Source: Pseudomonadota bacterium (GTDB lineage: Bacteria > Pseudomonadota > Gammaproteobacteria > Pseudomonadales > Pseudohongiellaceae). Taken from it: a stretch of 8,052 nt of DNA. Position numbers and translations under genes: made by a program. Each line of letters starts with the position of its first letter. Within the stretch, counting starts at the first letter, position 1. Shown here piece after piece: positions 1-6,948 of this stretch. The stretch covers positions 1 to 8,052 of the forward strand of contig JADFOC010000101.1 of NCBI GenBank assembly GCA_022563075.1, written 5' to 3'. The notes under the pieces were generated by a model. The model ran no database searches, was not told where the DNA came from, and was given only the letters and a program-made list of their open reading frames with translations.

Positions 1-552
1 GATGATGTACGGGTGCCGGCGAATAATCTCATCGGTGAAGAGAACAAAGGCTGGACTTACGCCAAGATGTTGCTCACCCATGAACGCACCAACATTGCCG
101 GCGTACCAAGAGGCAAGCGGCGCCTGCGAGCCTTGAAGCAGATAGCGATGGACACCGACGATGGTCATGGCAATACCATGATGGACGACGCCGTATTTAA
201 GAATAAGCTGGCGGCACTTGAAATTGAATTACTGGCTCTGGAATATTCAGAACTCCGCACTCTGGCTGCACTGAGTGTCGGCAAGGCACCGGGACCGGAA
301 TCTTCGATCTTGAAGATTGTTGGCACTGAGTTGGCGCAAGAAATGGATGAGCTATTCGTGGAACTGGCCGCTTACCATTGCTTGCCCTTCGTGCCCGAAC
401 AATTCGAAGAGGGATTTCAGGGTGAACCATTAGGGCCGGGTACAGCGGCTGCTTCCGCGCTGACTTATTTCAACAATCGCAAACTGAGCATCTTTGGTGG
501 CTCCAATGAAATTCAGCGAAATATTATTTCCAAAGCTGTATTGGGCTTGTAA
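1..552 (+). CDS. Acyl-CoA dehydrogenase, C-terminal part (5' end outside window)
   Basis: FAD-dependent acyl-CoA dehydrogenase; the family oxidises acyl-CoA to trans-2-enoyl-CoA in the cytoplasm and passes electrons to ETF. The frame is open from base 1 and already reads DDVRVPANNLIGEENKGW, the conserved end of the middle beta domain, so about 184 C-terminal residues are present, roughly half of a ~390-400 aa protein; the GTG at 13 is not a start. The C-terminal helical domain follows. LLTHERTN places a Glu (bases 82-84) where isovaleryl-CoA and long-chain ACADs carry their catalytic base. The end, FGGSNEIQRNIISKAVLGL, is the usual C-terminus with FGGSNEIQR in place of YEGTSQIQR, so the medium-chain-type Glu is absent. 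A second ACAD starts 49 bases downstream, suggesting one operon and possibly a heteromeric enzyme. Substrate cannot be told from the sequence. Confidence 0.93.
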   Translation, partial: DDVRVPANNLIGEENKGWTYAKMLLTHERTNIAGVPRGKRRLRALKQIAMDTDDGHGNTMMDDAVFKNKLAALEIELLALEYSELRTLAALSVGKAPGPESSILKIVGTELAQEMDELFVELAAYHCLPFVPEQFEEGFQGEPLGPGTAAASALTYFNNRKLSIFGGSNEIQRNIISKAVLGL

Positions 553-588
553 GTAGCAGGGGTTTAGACCCACCCCATCGATATTTGT

Positions 589-594
589 AAGAGG
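589..594 (+). promoter_or_regulatory. Ribosome binding site supporting a GTG start
   Basis: AAGAGG lies 7 bases before the GTG at 602. No ATG competes nearby and the protein from this GTG starts MDFSYTEEQ, a normal N-terminus for the family, so the GTG is the likely start. Confidence 0.6.
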
Positions 595-601
595 TTTATT
601 A

Positions 602-1735
602 GTGGATTTTTCGTACACAGAAGAGCAAAAGATGCTGCAGGACAGTGTGCAGAAGTTTGTTCAGAAAAGTTATGGTTTCGATACACGCAATAAAATAATT
701 GCCAGTGACAGCGGCTACAGTGAAGAGAATTGGCAATTGTTTGCTGATTTAGGTTGGTTAACTGTTCCCTTCAACGAAGCCGATGGAGGTTTCGGGGGAT
801 CGGTTGTCGATTTGACGGTGATGATGGAAGAATTTGGCAAGGCGATACTGGTTGAGCCTTTCACGCCGACGGCGGTATTGTGCGGAGGGTTGATCGGCGA
901 GCTGGCTGATACAGCACAGAAGGCAGAACTGATTCCTCAAATCATGGAAGGGAAGTTGCAGTTAGCTTGTGCTTATGCCGAAACCAATAGTCGTTACAAT
1001 CTGGCCAACGTCAAGACCACTGCCACAGTGGAAGGTGATTCGGTAACGATTACCGGCACCAAGATAAATGTTCTCAATGGTGATAACGCGCAAATTCTTC
1101 TAGTAGTCGCCAGAGAATCTGGCGCAGACACCGATAGAGAAGGAATTTCTATTTATCTGGTGGATGCCAATGCGAAAGGTGTTGCCATCCAGAGTTATGC
1201 CAATGTCGATGGCAAGAGAGCCGCAAAAATTACCTTCGATAAGGTTGTAGTTGCCACCACTGCCAGGCTGGGGAACGCTGGTGGGGCGCTGCCTGCACTG
1301 GAAATGGTTATCGATCGAGCGACCGTGGGTGTGAGCGCCGAGGCGGTCGGTGCCCTGGAAGCGTTGTTGCAGAAAACCGTGGAATACAGCAAGGTCCGTA
1401 AACAATTCGGCTCGGCTATTGGCACCTTTCAGGCACTACAGCATCGCATGGCAGATATGTTTATAGAATGTCAGCTGGCACGATCCATCGTTGTCATGGC
1501 GGCGATGAAACTGGATAGCGATGAGAATGACATTGAGAAAATGAAGGCAGTTTCTGCGGCCAAGAGCCGAGTAGGAAAGGCCATTCGCAATGTGGGTCAG
1601 GATGCTATTCAGATTCATGGCGGTATTGGCATGACTGAAGAGCTCGATGTCGGCCACTTGTTCAAACGTGTCACCGCGCTGGATGTCATGTTTGGTAACA
1701 CCGATTACCATACCGCACGCTTTGCTTCGCTTTAA
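602..1735 (+). CDS. Acyl-CoA dehydrogenase family protein (second, divergent subunit)
   Basis: Complete 377-residue ACAD from a GTG start with a good Shine-Dalgarno. The N-terminal helical domain starts DFSYTEEQKML and contains LGWLTVPFNEADGG (about 50-63). The middle beta domain follows (about 120-220), then the C-terminal helical domain with R266-KQFG, typical of FAD/dimer contacts, and QIHGGIGMTEE (337-347). At the helix position where isovaleryl-type ACADs have catalytic Glu this protein has Asp238 (VIDRATVG), and at the medium-chain-type position (YEGT) it reads MFGN, so neither standard catalytic Glu is present. Adjacent ACAD pairs with one degenerate subunit are known to form alpha2beta2 enzymes, for example steroid side-chain ACADs of Mycobacterium. 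I infer that this protein partners the upstream ACAD; an independent enzyme using Asp is the alternative. Confidence 0.93.
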   Translation: MDFSYTEEQKMLQDSVQKFVQKSYGFDTRNKIIASDSGYSEENWQLFADLGWLTVPFNEADGGFGGSVVDLTVMMEEFGKAILVEPFTPTAVLCGGLIGELADTAQKAELIPQIMEGKLQLACAYAETNSRYNLANVKTTATVEGDSVTITGTKINVLNGDNAQILLVVARESGADTDREGISIYLVDANAKGVAIQSYANVDGKRAAKITFDKVVVATTARLGNAGGALPALEMVIDRATVGVSAEAVGALEALLQKTVEYSKVRKQFGSAIGTFQALQHRMADMFIECQLARSIVVMAAMKLDSDENDIEKMKAVSAAKSRVGKAIRNVGQDAIQIHGGIGMTEELDVGHLFKRVTALDVMFGNTDYHTARFASL

Positions 1736-1747
1736 AATCTAACAATA

Positions 1748-2455
1748 ATGAGTGAATTAATCTTCGTTCGTCATGGACAGGCTTCATTCGGCAAGGCTGC
1801 CTACGATAAACTGAGTGACTGTGGTGTCGAGCAAGTTCGCATCCTGGCACAACACTGGCATGAGATCGGTGAGCAGTTTGACTGTATCTACAGTGGAACC
1901 CTGCTTCGGCAAAGAGAAACCGCCGACGAATTACTCTCTCTGGTCAAAGGCCAACCGCGTCAAGCGGTCGAAAACCCGTCACTAAACGAGTACAACGGCG
2001 ATGCATTAATTCAGGCCTTGCTGCATAGTCATGCTGAAGAAGGGCTCAATCCGGTGCCAAGATGGCCGGTAGATGATCCCAAATTGTTTCAACAACTTTT
2101 CGAAGTGGCCACCGCCAAATGGTTAACCAACGAGTTGCAACCAGTAACCGATGACGCCAGGTTTGAGTATTGGGTTGGTTTTCAGCATCGGGTACATTCG
2201 GTAATCGATGAGATCATGCAGCGACACCGCGATGGCAGTCGGGTCTTGATCTCCACATCTGGCGGTGTAATAGCCTTGGCCCTGCAAAGGGTATTACAAT
2301 TTCCCGATGAGCAAGTCATCAGCACTAACTGGATGGTGCATAACAGCTCGGTGACGCGGGTGAAATACGGCAACGGCAAGCTATCGCTCATACAATTCAA
2401 TAACATTGCACACCTGGAAAGAGCCGAGTTACAGCATATGATCACTTACAGGTAA
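1748..2455 (+). CDS. Histidine phosphatase-fold protein lacking the second catalytic His
   Basis: 235-residue protein of the histidine phosphatase (phosphoglycerate mutase-like) superfamily. The N-terminal signature VRHGQASFG (7-15) holds the phospho-accepting His9, followed by YSGTLLRQRETA (48-59) with the phosphate-pocket Arg and a plausible acid at Glu81 (NEYNG). The second catalytic His, normally in an HGG motif near the C-terminus, is replaced: the protein reads LISTSGGVIAL with Ser171 at that place. I recall the same TSGG variant in other proteobacterial members, so it may mark a subfamily rather than damage; activity is uncertain. The gene starts 12 bases after the upstream ACAD stop with no clear Shine-Dalgarno, and is followed 13 bases later by a phosphotransferase. 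It could act on a phosphorylated CoA ester made by that neighbour, but this is inference. Confidence 0.88.
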   Translation: MSELIFVRHGQASFGKAAYDKLSDCGVEQVRILAQHWHEIGEQFDCIYSGTLLRQRETADELLSLVKGQPRQAVENPSLNEYNGDALIQALLHSHAEEGLNPVPRWPVDDPKLFQQLFEVATAKWLTNELQPVTDDARFEYWVGFQHRVHSVIDEIMQRHRDGSRVLISTSGGVIALALQRVLQFPDEQVISTNWMVHNSSVTRVKYGNGKLSLIQFNNIAHLERAELQHMITYR

Positions 2456-2468
2456 CCAACGGGAAGTA

Positions 2469-3551
2469 ATGGTGAAGGCGAATGATTTAGTCGACAGACC
2501 GGGGAGTATCCGAGCAGGCGAAGAGCTGCCAATGGATCGCCTCATCCAATATCTGGAACCGGTCTTAGGCGGCAAGGTTAAGGCAATTGAGGTCAAGCAG
2601 TTTCCTGGAGGCTTCTCCAATCTCACTTACCTGCTCATCAGTGGTGACGATAAATGGGTGCTGCGGCGTCCGCCTTTTGGGAGTAAGGTCAAGTCGGCGC
2701 ATGACATGTCCCGTGAGTTCACGATTCTTTCGGCACTGAAAAATGTCTTCCCCTATGGTCCGGTGCCGATTCATTTCTGTGACGATCACGAAGTGATCGG
2801 CTGTGACTTTTATCTGATGAGCTATATCGAAGGCCTGGTGATCCGACGTACCTATCCAGAGAGCCTCAATCACACTCCGGCGCAAATACGTCAGCAGCTT
2901 TTTAATTTCTTTGACGTGCTGGGGGAGCTGCATTCGGTCGATCTAGTTGCGGCCGGTCTGGATAAGTTTGGCAAACCAGTGGGTTATGTCAAACGGCAGG
3001 TAGAAGGCTGGTGTCGACGCTGGGCGGATGCGGTTACGCCGGATACCGCGAATTGTGATGAGACCATGCAATGGTTGCATGACAACATGCCCGCCGAGAG
3101 CGGCAAAGCCAGCGTAATTCACAATGATTATAAGATGGACAATGTCATTTTTTCGGTAGAGAACCCGCTGCAATTGATTGGGGTGCTGGATTGGGAGATG
3201 TCGACTGTGGGCGATCCGTTGATGGATCTGGGTTGTACGCTAGGGTATTGGGTGCAAAAGGATGATCCGGATTTTTTTAGAGAATATCGCAACATGCCCA
3301 GTGATATCGATGGAGCACCGACTCGCATAGAAATCATCGAGCGCTTTCAACAGCAAACAGGACTCTCGGTAGGGAATTTCCCTTTCTATTATTGTTTCGG
3401 CCTGTTTCGGCTGGGGGTGATTGGTCAACAAATTTACTATCGCTATTATCATGGACTAACCCAAGACCAGCGCTTTGCAGGAATGATTAAGAAGACTCAC
3501 ATCTTGCAACAGATGTGCGAACTAATAATGAGCGGGGCGGTCAAAGTCTAG
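2469..3551 (+). CDS. APH-type phosphotransferase, ACAD10/11 kinase-domain-like
   Basis: 360-residue cytoplasmic phosphotransferase of the aminoglycoside phosphotransferase / choline-kinase fold. The family opening FPGGFSNLTYLL (45-56) is the ATP-binding glycine-rich strand, VLRRPPFG (64-71) follows, and Glu83 in SREF fits the helix-C Glu. The catalytic loop is VIHNDYKMDNVIF (216-228) with Asp220 and Asn225, and the metal-binding Asp241 is in GVLDWEMSTVGDP. This subgroup is the stand-alone version of the kinase domain of animal ACAD10/ACAD11 and resembles Pseudomonas LvaA, which phosphorylates 4-hydroxyacyl-CoA; it is often found beside ACAD genes, as here. Antibiotic modification is therefore unlikely. 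The start at 2469 has GGGAAG only 2 bases away; the next codon, GTG 2472, is spaced better and is an alternative. Substrate remains an inference. Confidence 0.9.
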   Translation: MVKANDLVDRPGSIRAGEELPMDRLIQYLEPVLGGKVKAIEVKQFPGGFSNLTYLLISGDDKWVLRRPPFGSKVKSAHDMSREFTILSALKNVFPYGPVPIHFCDDHEVIGCDFYLMSYIEGLVIRRTYPESLNHTPAQIRQQLFNFFDVLGELHSVDLVAAGLDKFGKPVGYVKRQVEGWCRRWADAVTPDTANCDETMQWLHDNMPAESGKASVIHNDYKMDNVIFSVENPLQLIGVLDWEMSTVGDPLMDLGCTLGYWVQKDDPDFFREYRNMPSDIDGAPTRIEIIERFQQQTGLSVGNFPFYYCFGLFRLGVIGQQIYYRYYHGLTQDQRFAGMIKKTHILQQMCELIMSGAVKV

Positions 3552-3610
3552 CCGCGGTGCCGCTCGCGCTATCGAGTAAGAATGGTCAATAACAAAAGTT
3601 AACCGTAATT

Positions 3611-3617
3611 AAAGGAG
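3611..3617 (+). promoter_or_regulatory. Strong Shine-Dalgarno before the SDR gene
   Basis: AAAGGAG, 6 bases before the ATG at 3624, is the best ribosome binding site in the window. The 72-base gap after 3551 contains no promoter hexamers I would defend. Confidence 0.6.
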
Positions 3618-3623
3618 CCAGCG

Positions 3624-4424
3624 ATGTCATTTCAAATAAGTGATCTTTTTTCTGTTGCCGGTAAGATAGCCATAGTGACAGGTGGTTCGCGCGGCATCGG
3701 CAAGATGATTGCGCAAGGATTTGTCGAGAATGGTGTTAAGACCTATATTACTGCGCGTAAAGCCGAAGCCTGTTTAGCGACTGCCGAAGAACTGTCGGCC
3801 AATGGGACCTGTATCGCCCTGCCTGCAGACCTGTCCACGCAAGCTGGGCGTGATGGTTTTGTCGATGCCATAAAATCTCGCGAGAACAAGATAGATATTC
3901 TGGTCAATAACGCGGGAGCGGCCTGGGGAGCGAGCTTTGAAGAGTATCCCGAGGAGGGTTATGACAAGGTAATGAATATCAATGTCAAAGCGATCTTCAT
4001 GCTGATACGTGATTTTATGCCGCTACTGCGCCAGGATGCGACACCCGAAAATCCCAGTCGCGTCATCAACATCGGTTCTATCGATGGTCTGCGGGTATCC
4101 ACGCAAGATAATTTCGCCTATGGTGCCAGCAAGGCAGCGGTACATTTCCTCACTAAAAACCTGGCGGTGCGTCTAGGGCCAAAATGTGTCAACGTGAATG
4201 CAATCGCACCGGGTGCTTTTGAAAGCCAGATGATGAAATACACGCTGAGCAAATTTCGAGACAGAATCGAAAGCGAGAACCCGCTGGGAAGAATCGGCAG
4301 ACCGACAGATATGGCGGGCCTGGCGCTGTTTCTTGCCGCGGATGCCTCCAAGTATATGACGGGCCAGATTATTGCACTCGATGGCGGCCGCCATCTGGGA
4401 GCCCGACAGCAAGCCGACCTGTGA
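3624..4424 (+). CDS. SDR family oxidoreductase, RhlG-like ketoreductase
   Basis: 266-residue classical short-chain dehydrogenase/reductase with every core motif: TGGSRGIG (19-26) for the dinucleotide, NNAG (95-98), and the catalytic tetrad Asn120, Ser152 (INIGSIDG), Tyr166 and Lys170 (YGASK). TARK after beta2 (43-46) has Arg45 at a position that often favours NADPH. The overall sequence, from VAGKIAIVTGGSRGIG through ENPSRVINIGS to YMTGQIIALDGG, resembles Pseudomonas RhlG, an NADPH-dependent beta-ketoacyl reductase, so reduction of a ketoacyl thioester or oxidation of the hydroxyacyl form is likely. It lies 72 bases after the phosphotransferase with its own strong ribosome binding site and may be the last gene of the CoA-ester cluster. 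Position and stereochemistry of the reaction cannot be read from the sequence. Confidence 0.92.
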   Translation: MSFQISDLFSVAGKIAIVTGGSRGIGKMIAQGFVENGVKTYITARKAEACLATAEELSANGTCIALPADLSTQAGRDGFVDAIKSRENKIDILVNNAGAAWGASFEEYPEEGYDKVMNINVKAIFMLIRDFMPLLRQDATPENPSRVINIGSIDGLRVSTQDNFAYGASKAAVHFLTKNLAVRLGPKCVNVNAIAPGAFESQMMKYTLSKFRDRIESENPLGRIGRPTDMAGLALFLAADASKYMTGQIIALDGGRHLGARQQADL

Positions 4425-4523
4425 TTCAGATACCGTGTCCACAGGACGGTTAATCGTCAAAAGCTTTTAATTGCGCGGTGTACAGTGTTAGTTTTACTAC
4501 TAATGAAATGAGTATTGGCGGCA

Positions 4524-5198
4524 ATGGGTAAAAAAGTGAATAAGCCACAGGCTCGATCTCTGCCTAAAAACGTCATCATTGGCATGGCCTTCGTTAGCGG
4601 CTTTTGTATCATGACGGTAGAGATGCTGGGTGCACGCATCATGTCGCCCTATTTCGGCGGTAGCCTGTTGGTGTGGGGCAGCGTCATTACCATCTTCATG
4701 TTGGCACTGGCGTTTGGTTATCTGATAGGCGGCAGGCTGTCTATCCGCAACCCTAACGCAGTCACCTATGCCATGTTCTTCATTGCGGCTGCGGTGTTCT
4801 GTTTACCTGTTATCCTGTTCGCCGACTTCATCATGGAGCCCATTTTTATTGCCGTAGAAGACCCGCGATACGGGTCACTGTTGGCCTCAGTCATCCTGTA
4901 TTTTGTGCCCACCAGCATTCTCGGCATGATTTCTCCCTATTCGGTGAGGCTGCTGGTGGAGACACAGGAGCACAGTGGCCACATGGCCGGGCAGTTATTC
5001 TTTGTCTCAACGCTTGGCAGCGCCGCTGGTACTCTGGGCACCAGTTTCTACTTCGTCTTGTGGTTCGAAGTGAATCAGATCTTATGGGGATCGATAGTCG
5101 CCTTGATTGCTGCCGGCTGTATTATTTTATTGGTTAACTATTTGTTAAACGCCAGCACCGCAAAGTCTCGAGTTCAGCGTTATGAAAAGCAGACATAA
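4524..5198 (+). CDS. Six-helix membrane protein, N-terminal half of MFS/spermidine-synthase-like system
   Basis: 224-residue integral inner-membrane protein. Hydrophobic segments lie at about residues 16-36, 48-70, 81-101, 119-139, 157-180 and 186-207 counted from ATG 4524. Basic residues at both ends (GKKVNK... and AKSRVQRYEK) predict both termini in the cytoplasm. EMLGARIMSPYFG, GYLIGGRLS, GMISPYSVRLLV and LGSAAGTLGTS are typical of the membrane half of proteins annotated 'fused MFS/spermidine synthase'; here that half is a separate gene and the Rossmann half follows with a 17-base overlap. I chose ATG 4524; a TTG at 4515 is in frame but has no room for a ribosome binding site. Transport substrate and function are not known. 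The 90 bases upstream contain AAAAGCTTTT (4459-4468) and a small TTAGT/ACTAA hairpin, neither clearly regulatory. Confidence 0.87.
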   Translation: MGKKVNKPQARSLPKNVIIGMAFVSGFCIMTVEMLGARIMSPYFGGSLLVWGSVITIFMLALAFGYLIGGRLSIRNPNAVTYAMFFIAAAVFCLPVILFADFIMEPIFIAVEDPRYGSLLASVILYFVPTSILGMISPYSVRLLVETQEHSGHMAGQLFFVSTLGSAAGTLGTSFYFVLWFEVNQILWGSIVALIAAGCIILLVNYLLNASTAKSRVQRYEKQT

Positions 5199-6090
5199 AG
5201 ATCGCGGGTTGTTGGCATGGGTGGCACTGCTGTTTGCCGCGCTCATCTCATCGCCGACGTTTGCAGAAACCCTGCACCGAGAACGTTCTCTGTATCGTGA
5301 CATTACGGTGGAGCAGAATGGCGATCGACGCTGTCTGGTTTTTAATGTCCGTCGTGGTGACAGAAATCAGACCTGTGTCGATGTCAGCGACCCCGATCGA
5401 TTGGTATTTAGTTATACCCGCATGACTTTTGCCGGTTTATTACTTAGGCCTGATCCTGAACGAATTTTGATAGCCGGGCTGGGGGGTGGATCGATTCCTT
5501 TGACGCTCAGCGATATGTATCCCGAGGCGCAGATCGACGTGGTTGAAATCGACCAGGCAGTAGTTAACGTAGCAAAGGATTATTTCTTCTTCGAAGAAAA
5601 CGACAACATGAAGGTGTCGGTCATCGACGCGCGCATATTCATCAAGCGAGCTGGTCTGGCCGATCGGAAATATGACTACATCGTGCTGGACGCATTTACC
5701 GGTGACTACATTCCTGAGCACCTGCTGACCAGAGAATTTCTGGAAGAGGTAAAGCAAATTATGGCGCCCGATTCCGTGCTGGTTGCCAACACCTTTTCTA
5801 GCAGCCGTTTGTATGATCATGAATCGGTGACCTATCAGCGGGTCTTTAACGAATTTTTTAACTTTAGACTTCCGACTTCCGGTAATCGCATTATTATTGT
5901 GCAACTGGATCCGTTGCCGCCCCGTGGCCAATTAGTGTCCGCGGCACAGCGCATCGCCGAAAGGATGGAGAAATACGGAATTCCCTTGCTTGAGTATCCG
6001 GCTCGGCTATCGACACGAGTGGATTGGGATATGAGCAGTAGGCTATTGACGGACCAGTACTCGCCTGCGAATTTATTGAGAGACAACTGA
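5182..6090 (+). CDS. Exported spermidine-synthase-like Rossmann protein
   Basis: 302 residues. A basic start (KSRHKDR), a hydrophobic stretch (about 9-24) and TFA|ET around 26-30 form a convincing signal peptide, predicting a periplasmic or membrane-anchored protein. The mature part is a spermidine-synthase-like / class I methyltransferase fold: ILIAGLGGGSIPLTL (motif I), VVEID with Glu122, DAR at 149-151, VLDAFTGDYIPEHLLTREFL (169-187), NTFSSSRLYDHES, and LLTDQYSPANLL near the end, as in fused MFS/spermidine synthases. The canonical GGGDG and DSxDP signatures are altered to GLGGGS and DAFTGD, so aminopropyl transfer is doubtful. Cys51 and Cys65 in RRCLVF and NQTCVDV could form a disulfide, compatible with export. 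The start overlaps the membrane partner's stop by 17 bases in a different frame and has no good ribosome binding site, suggesting translational coupling. Function unknown. Confidence 0.87.
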   Translation: MKSRHKDRGLLAWVALLFAALISSPTFAETLHRERSLYRDITVEQNGDRRCLVFNVRRGDRNQTCVDVSDPDRLVFSYTRMTFAGLLLRPDPERILIAGLGGGSIPLTLSDMYPEAQIDVVEIDQAVVNVAKDYFFFEENDNMKVSVIDARIFIKRAGLADRKYDYIVLDAFTGDYIPEHLLTREFLEEVKQIMAPDSVLVANTFSSSRLYDHESVTYQRVFNEFFNFRLPTSGNRIIIVQLDPLPPRGQLVSAAQRIAERMEKYGIPLLEYPARLSTRVDWDMSSRLLTDQYSPANLLRDN

Positions 6091-6094
6091 GGAG
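6091..6094 (+). promoter_or_regulatory. Ribosome binding site supporting GTG 6101
   Basis: GGAG directly follows the upstream stop codon and sits 6 bases before GTG 6101. Starting at GTG keeps the basic RFLKR n-region of the signal peptide; the ATG at 6122 would lose it. Confidence 0.6.
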
Positions 6095-6100
6095 AATATT

Positions 6101-6931
6101 GTGAGATTCTTAAAAAGATACATGGCACTTATTGCTGTGCTAGTAATTGGTTCTACCAGCTTTGCTGAAGTCAGCATCAAGGCAGATGTTGTGTATGGAC
6201 ACAAAGACGGTATGGCATTGGTCTATGATGTACTGCAACCAGAAAATGCCAATGGTGCGGCGATCGTGTTTATGGTGAGTGGTGGCTGGTTCTCCAGATG
6301 GGCACCGCCAGAGAATCGTGCACAACAATTTAGTGATATGCTGGAGGCAGGTTTTACCGTTATTCCAGTACATCATGGCAGTGCGCCGCGTTACGTCGTA
6401 CCTGAAGCCTATGCCGATGTGAGTCGTGCTATTCGCCATATCAAGCTGAATGCAGAGAAATTTGGCATCGATGAGAATCGTATCGGTGTCACTGGTGGCA
6501 GTGCAGGCGGACATCTGTCATTGATGCTGGGCCTGGACTCCGACGCAGGTGAAGCCGATGCGAGGGATGAAGTGATGCGTCATAGCAATAAAATTGCGGC
6601 CGTGGTTGCTTACTTTCCTCCGGTGGACCTGCGCGAGATCACCGGACCCAATGACCGATTTCCGGCCCTGGATTTTGCTCCGGAGAAGGCGGCGGCGATA
6701 TCACCGATTCTACACGTGGATGCCTCCGACCCGCCAATACTGCTGATTCATGGTGATGCGGATACGCTGGTTAATATCAGTAATTCGACGATCATGCAGG
6801 CGGAATTTCAGAATCAACATGTGCTGTCGGAATTCATCACTATTCCCGGAGCCGGACACGGTTTCCGTGGCGACGATGCGGTGCAGGCAGCAGAGGCCAG
6901 ATTAGCCTGGTTTCAGCGACACCTGTTGTAG
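6101..6931 (+). CDS. Exported alpha/beta hydrolase (esterase/peptidase-like)
   Basis: 276-residue alpha/beta hydrolase with an N-terminal signal peptide: RFLKR, hydrophobic ALIAVLVIG, and a TSFA|EV cleavage site after residue 22, so it should act in the periplasm. The catalytic triad is visible: Ser134 in VTGGSAGGHL, Asp221 in LIHGDADTLV, and His253 in PGAGHGF. The oxyanion strand reads FMVSGGWFS (58-65), where esterases of the hormone-sensitive-lipase / BD-FAE type normally have HGGG or HGGGW, so the first His is Ser. YADVSRAIRHIKLNAEKFGID is the usual helix before the nucleophile elbow in this group. The start is GTG 6101 with GGAG 6 bases upstream, 10 bases after the previous stop, so it is very probably cotranscribed with the spermidine-synthase-like gene. 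The natural substrate (ester or peptide) is not evident. Confidence 0.9.
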   Translation: MRFLKRYMALIAVLVIGSTSFAEVSIKADVVYGHKDGMALVYDVLQPENANGAAIVFMVSGGWFSRWAPPENRAQQFSDMLEAGFTVIPVHHGSAPRYVVPEAYADVSRAIRHIKLNAEKFGIDENRIGVTGGSAGGHLSLMLGLDSDAGEADARDEVMRHSNKIAAVVAYFPPVDLREITGPNDRFPALDFAPEKAAAISPILHVDASDPPILLIHGDADTLVNISNSTIMQAEFQNQHVLSEFITIPGAGHGFRGDDAVQAAEARLAWFQRHLL

Positions 6932-6948
6932 TTGCCGATAGTCTTCTC

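Noticed and set aside
555..601. GGGTTTAGACCC small hairpin between the two ACAD genes
   Set aside because: Only a 4-bp stem; too weak to call, and the genes are most simply cotranscribed.
2469..3551. Antibiotic (aminoglycoside) resistance kinase
   Set aside because: Sequence style and neighbours match the ACAD10/11-associated subgroup of the fold, not known resistance enzymes.
4433..4449. CCGTGTCC-ACA-GGACGG imperfect hairpin after the SDR gene as a terminator
   Set aside because: Stem is bulged, the loop is only three bases and the nearest T run (4465-4468) is 16 bases away.
4459..4503. AAAAGCTTTT palindrome and TTAGT/ACTAA hairpin as operator or promoter elements of the membrane gene
   Set aside because: Short, common sequences; no well-spaced -35/-10 pair could be matched with them.
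5182..5198. Possible programmed frameshift joining the membrane and Rossmann proteins into one fused chain
   Set aside because: The second gene is in the +1 frame, the overlap (TATGAAAAGCAGACATAA) has no recognised +1 slippery site, and the second gene has its own ATG and signal peptide; translational coupling is simpler.
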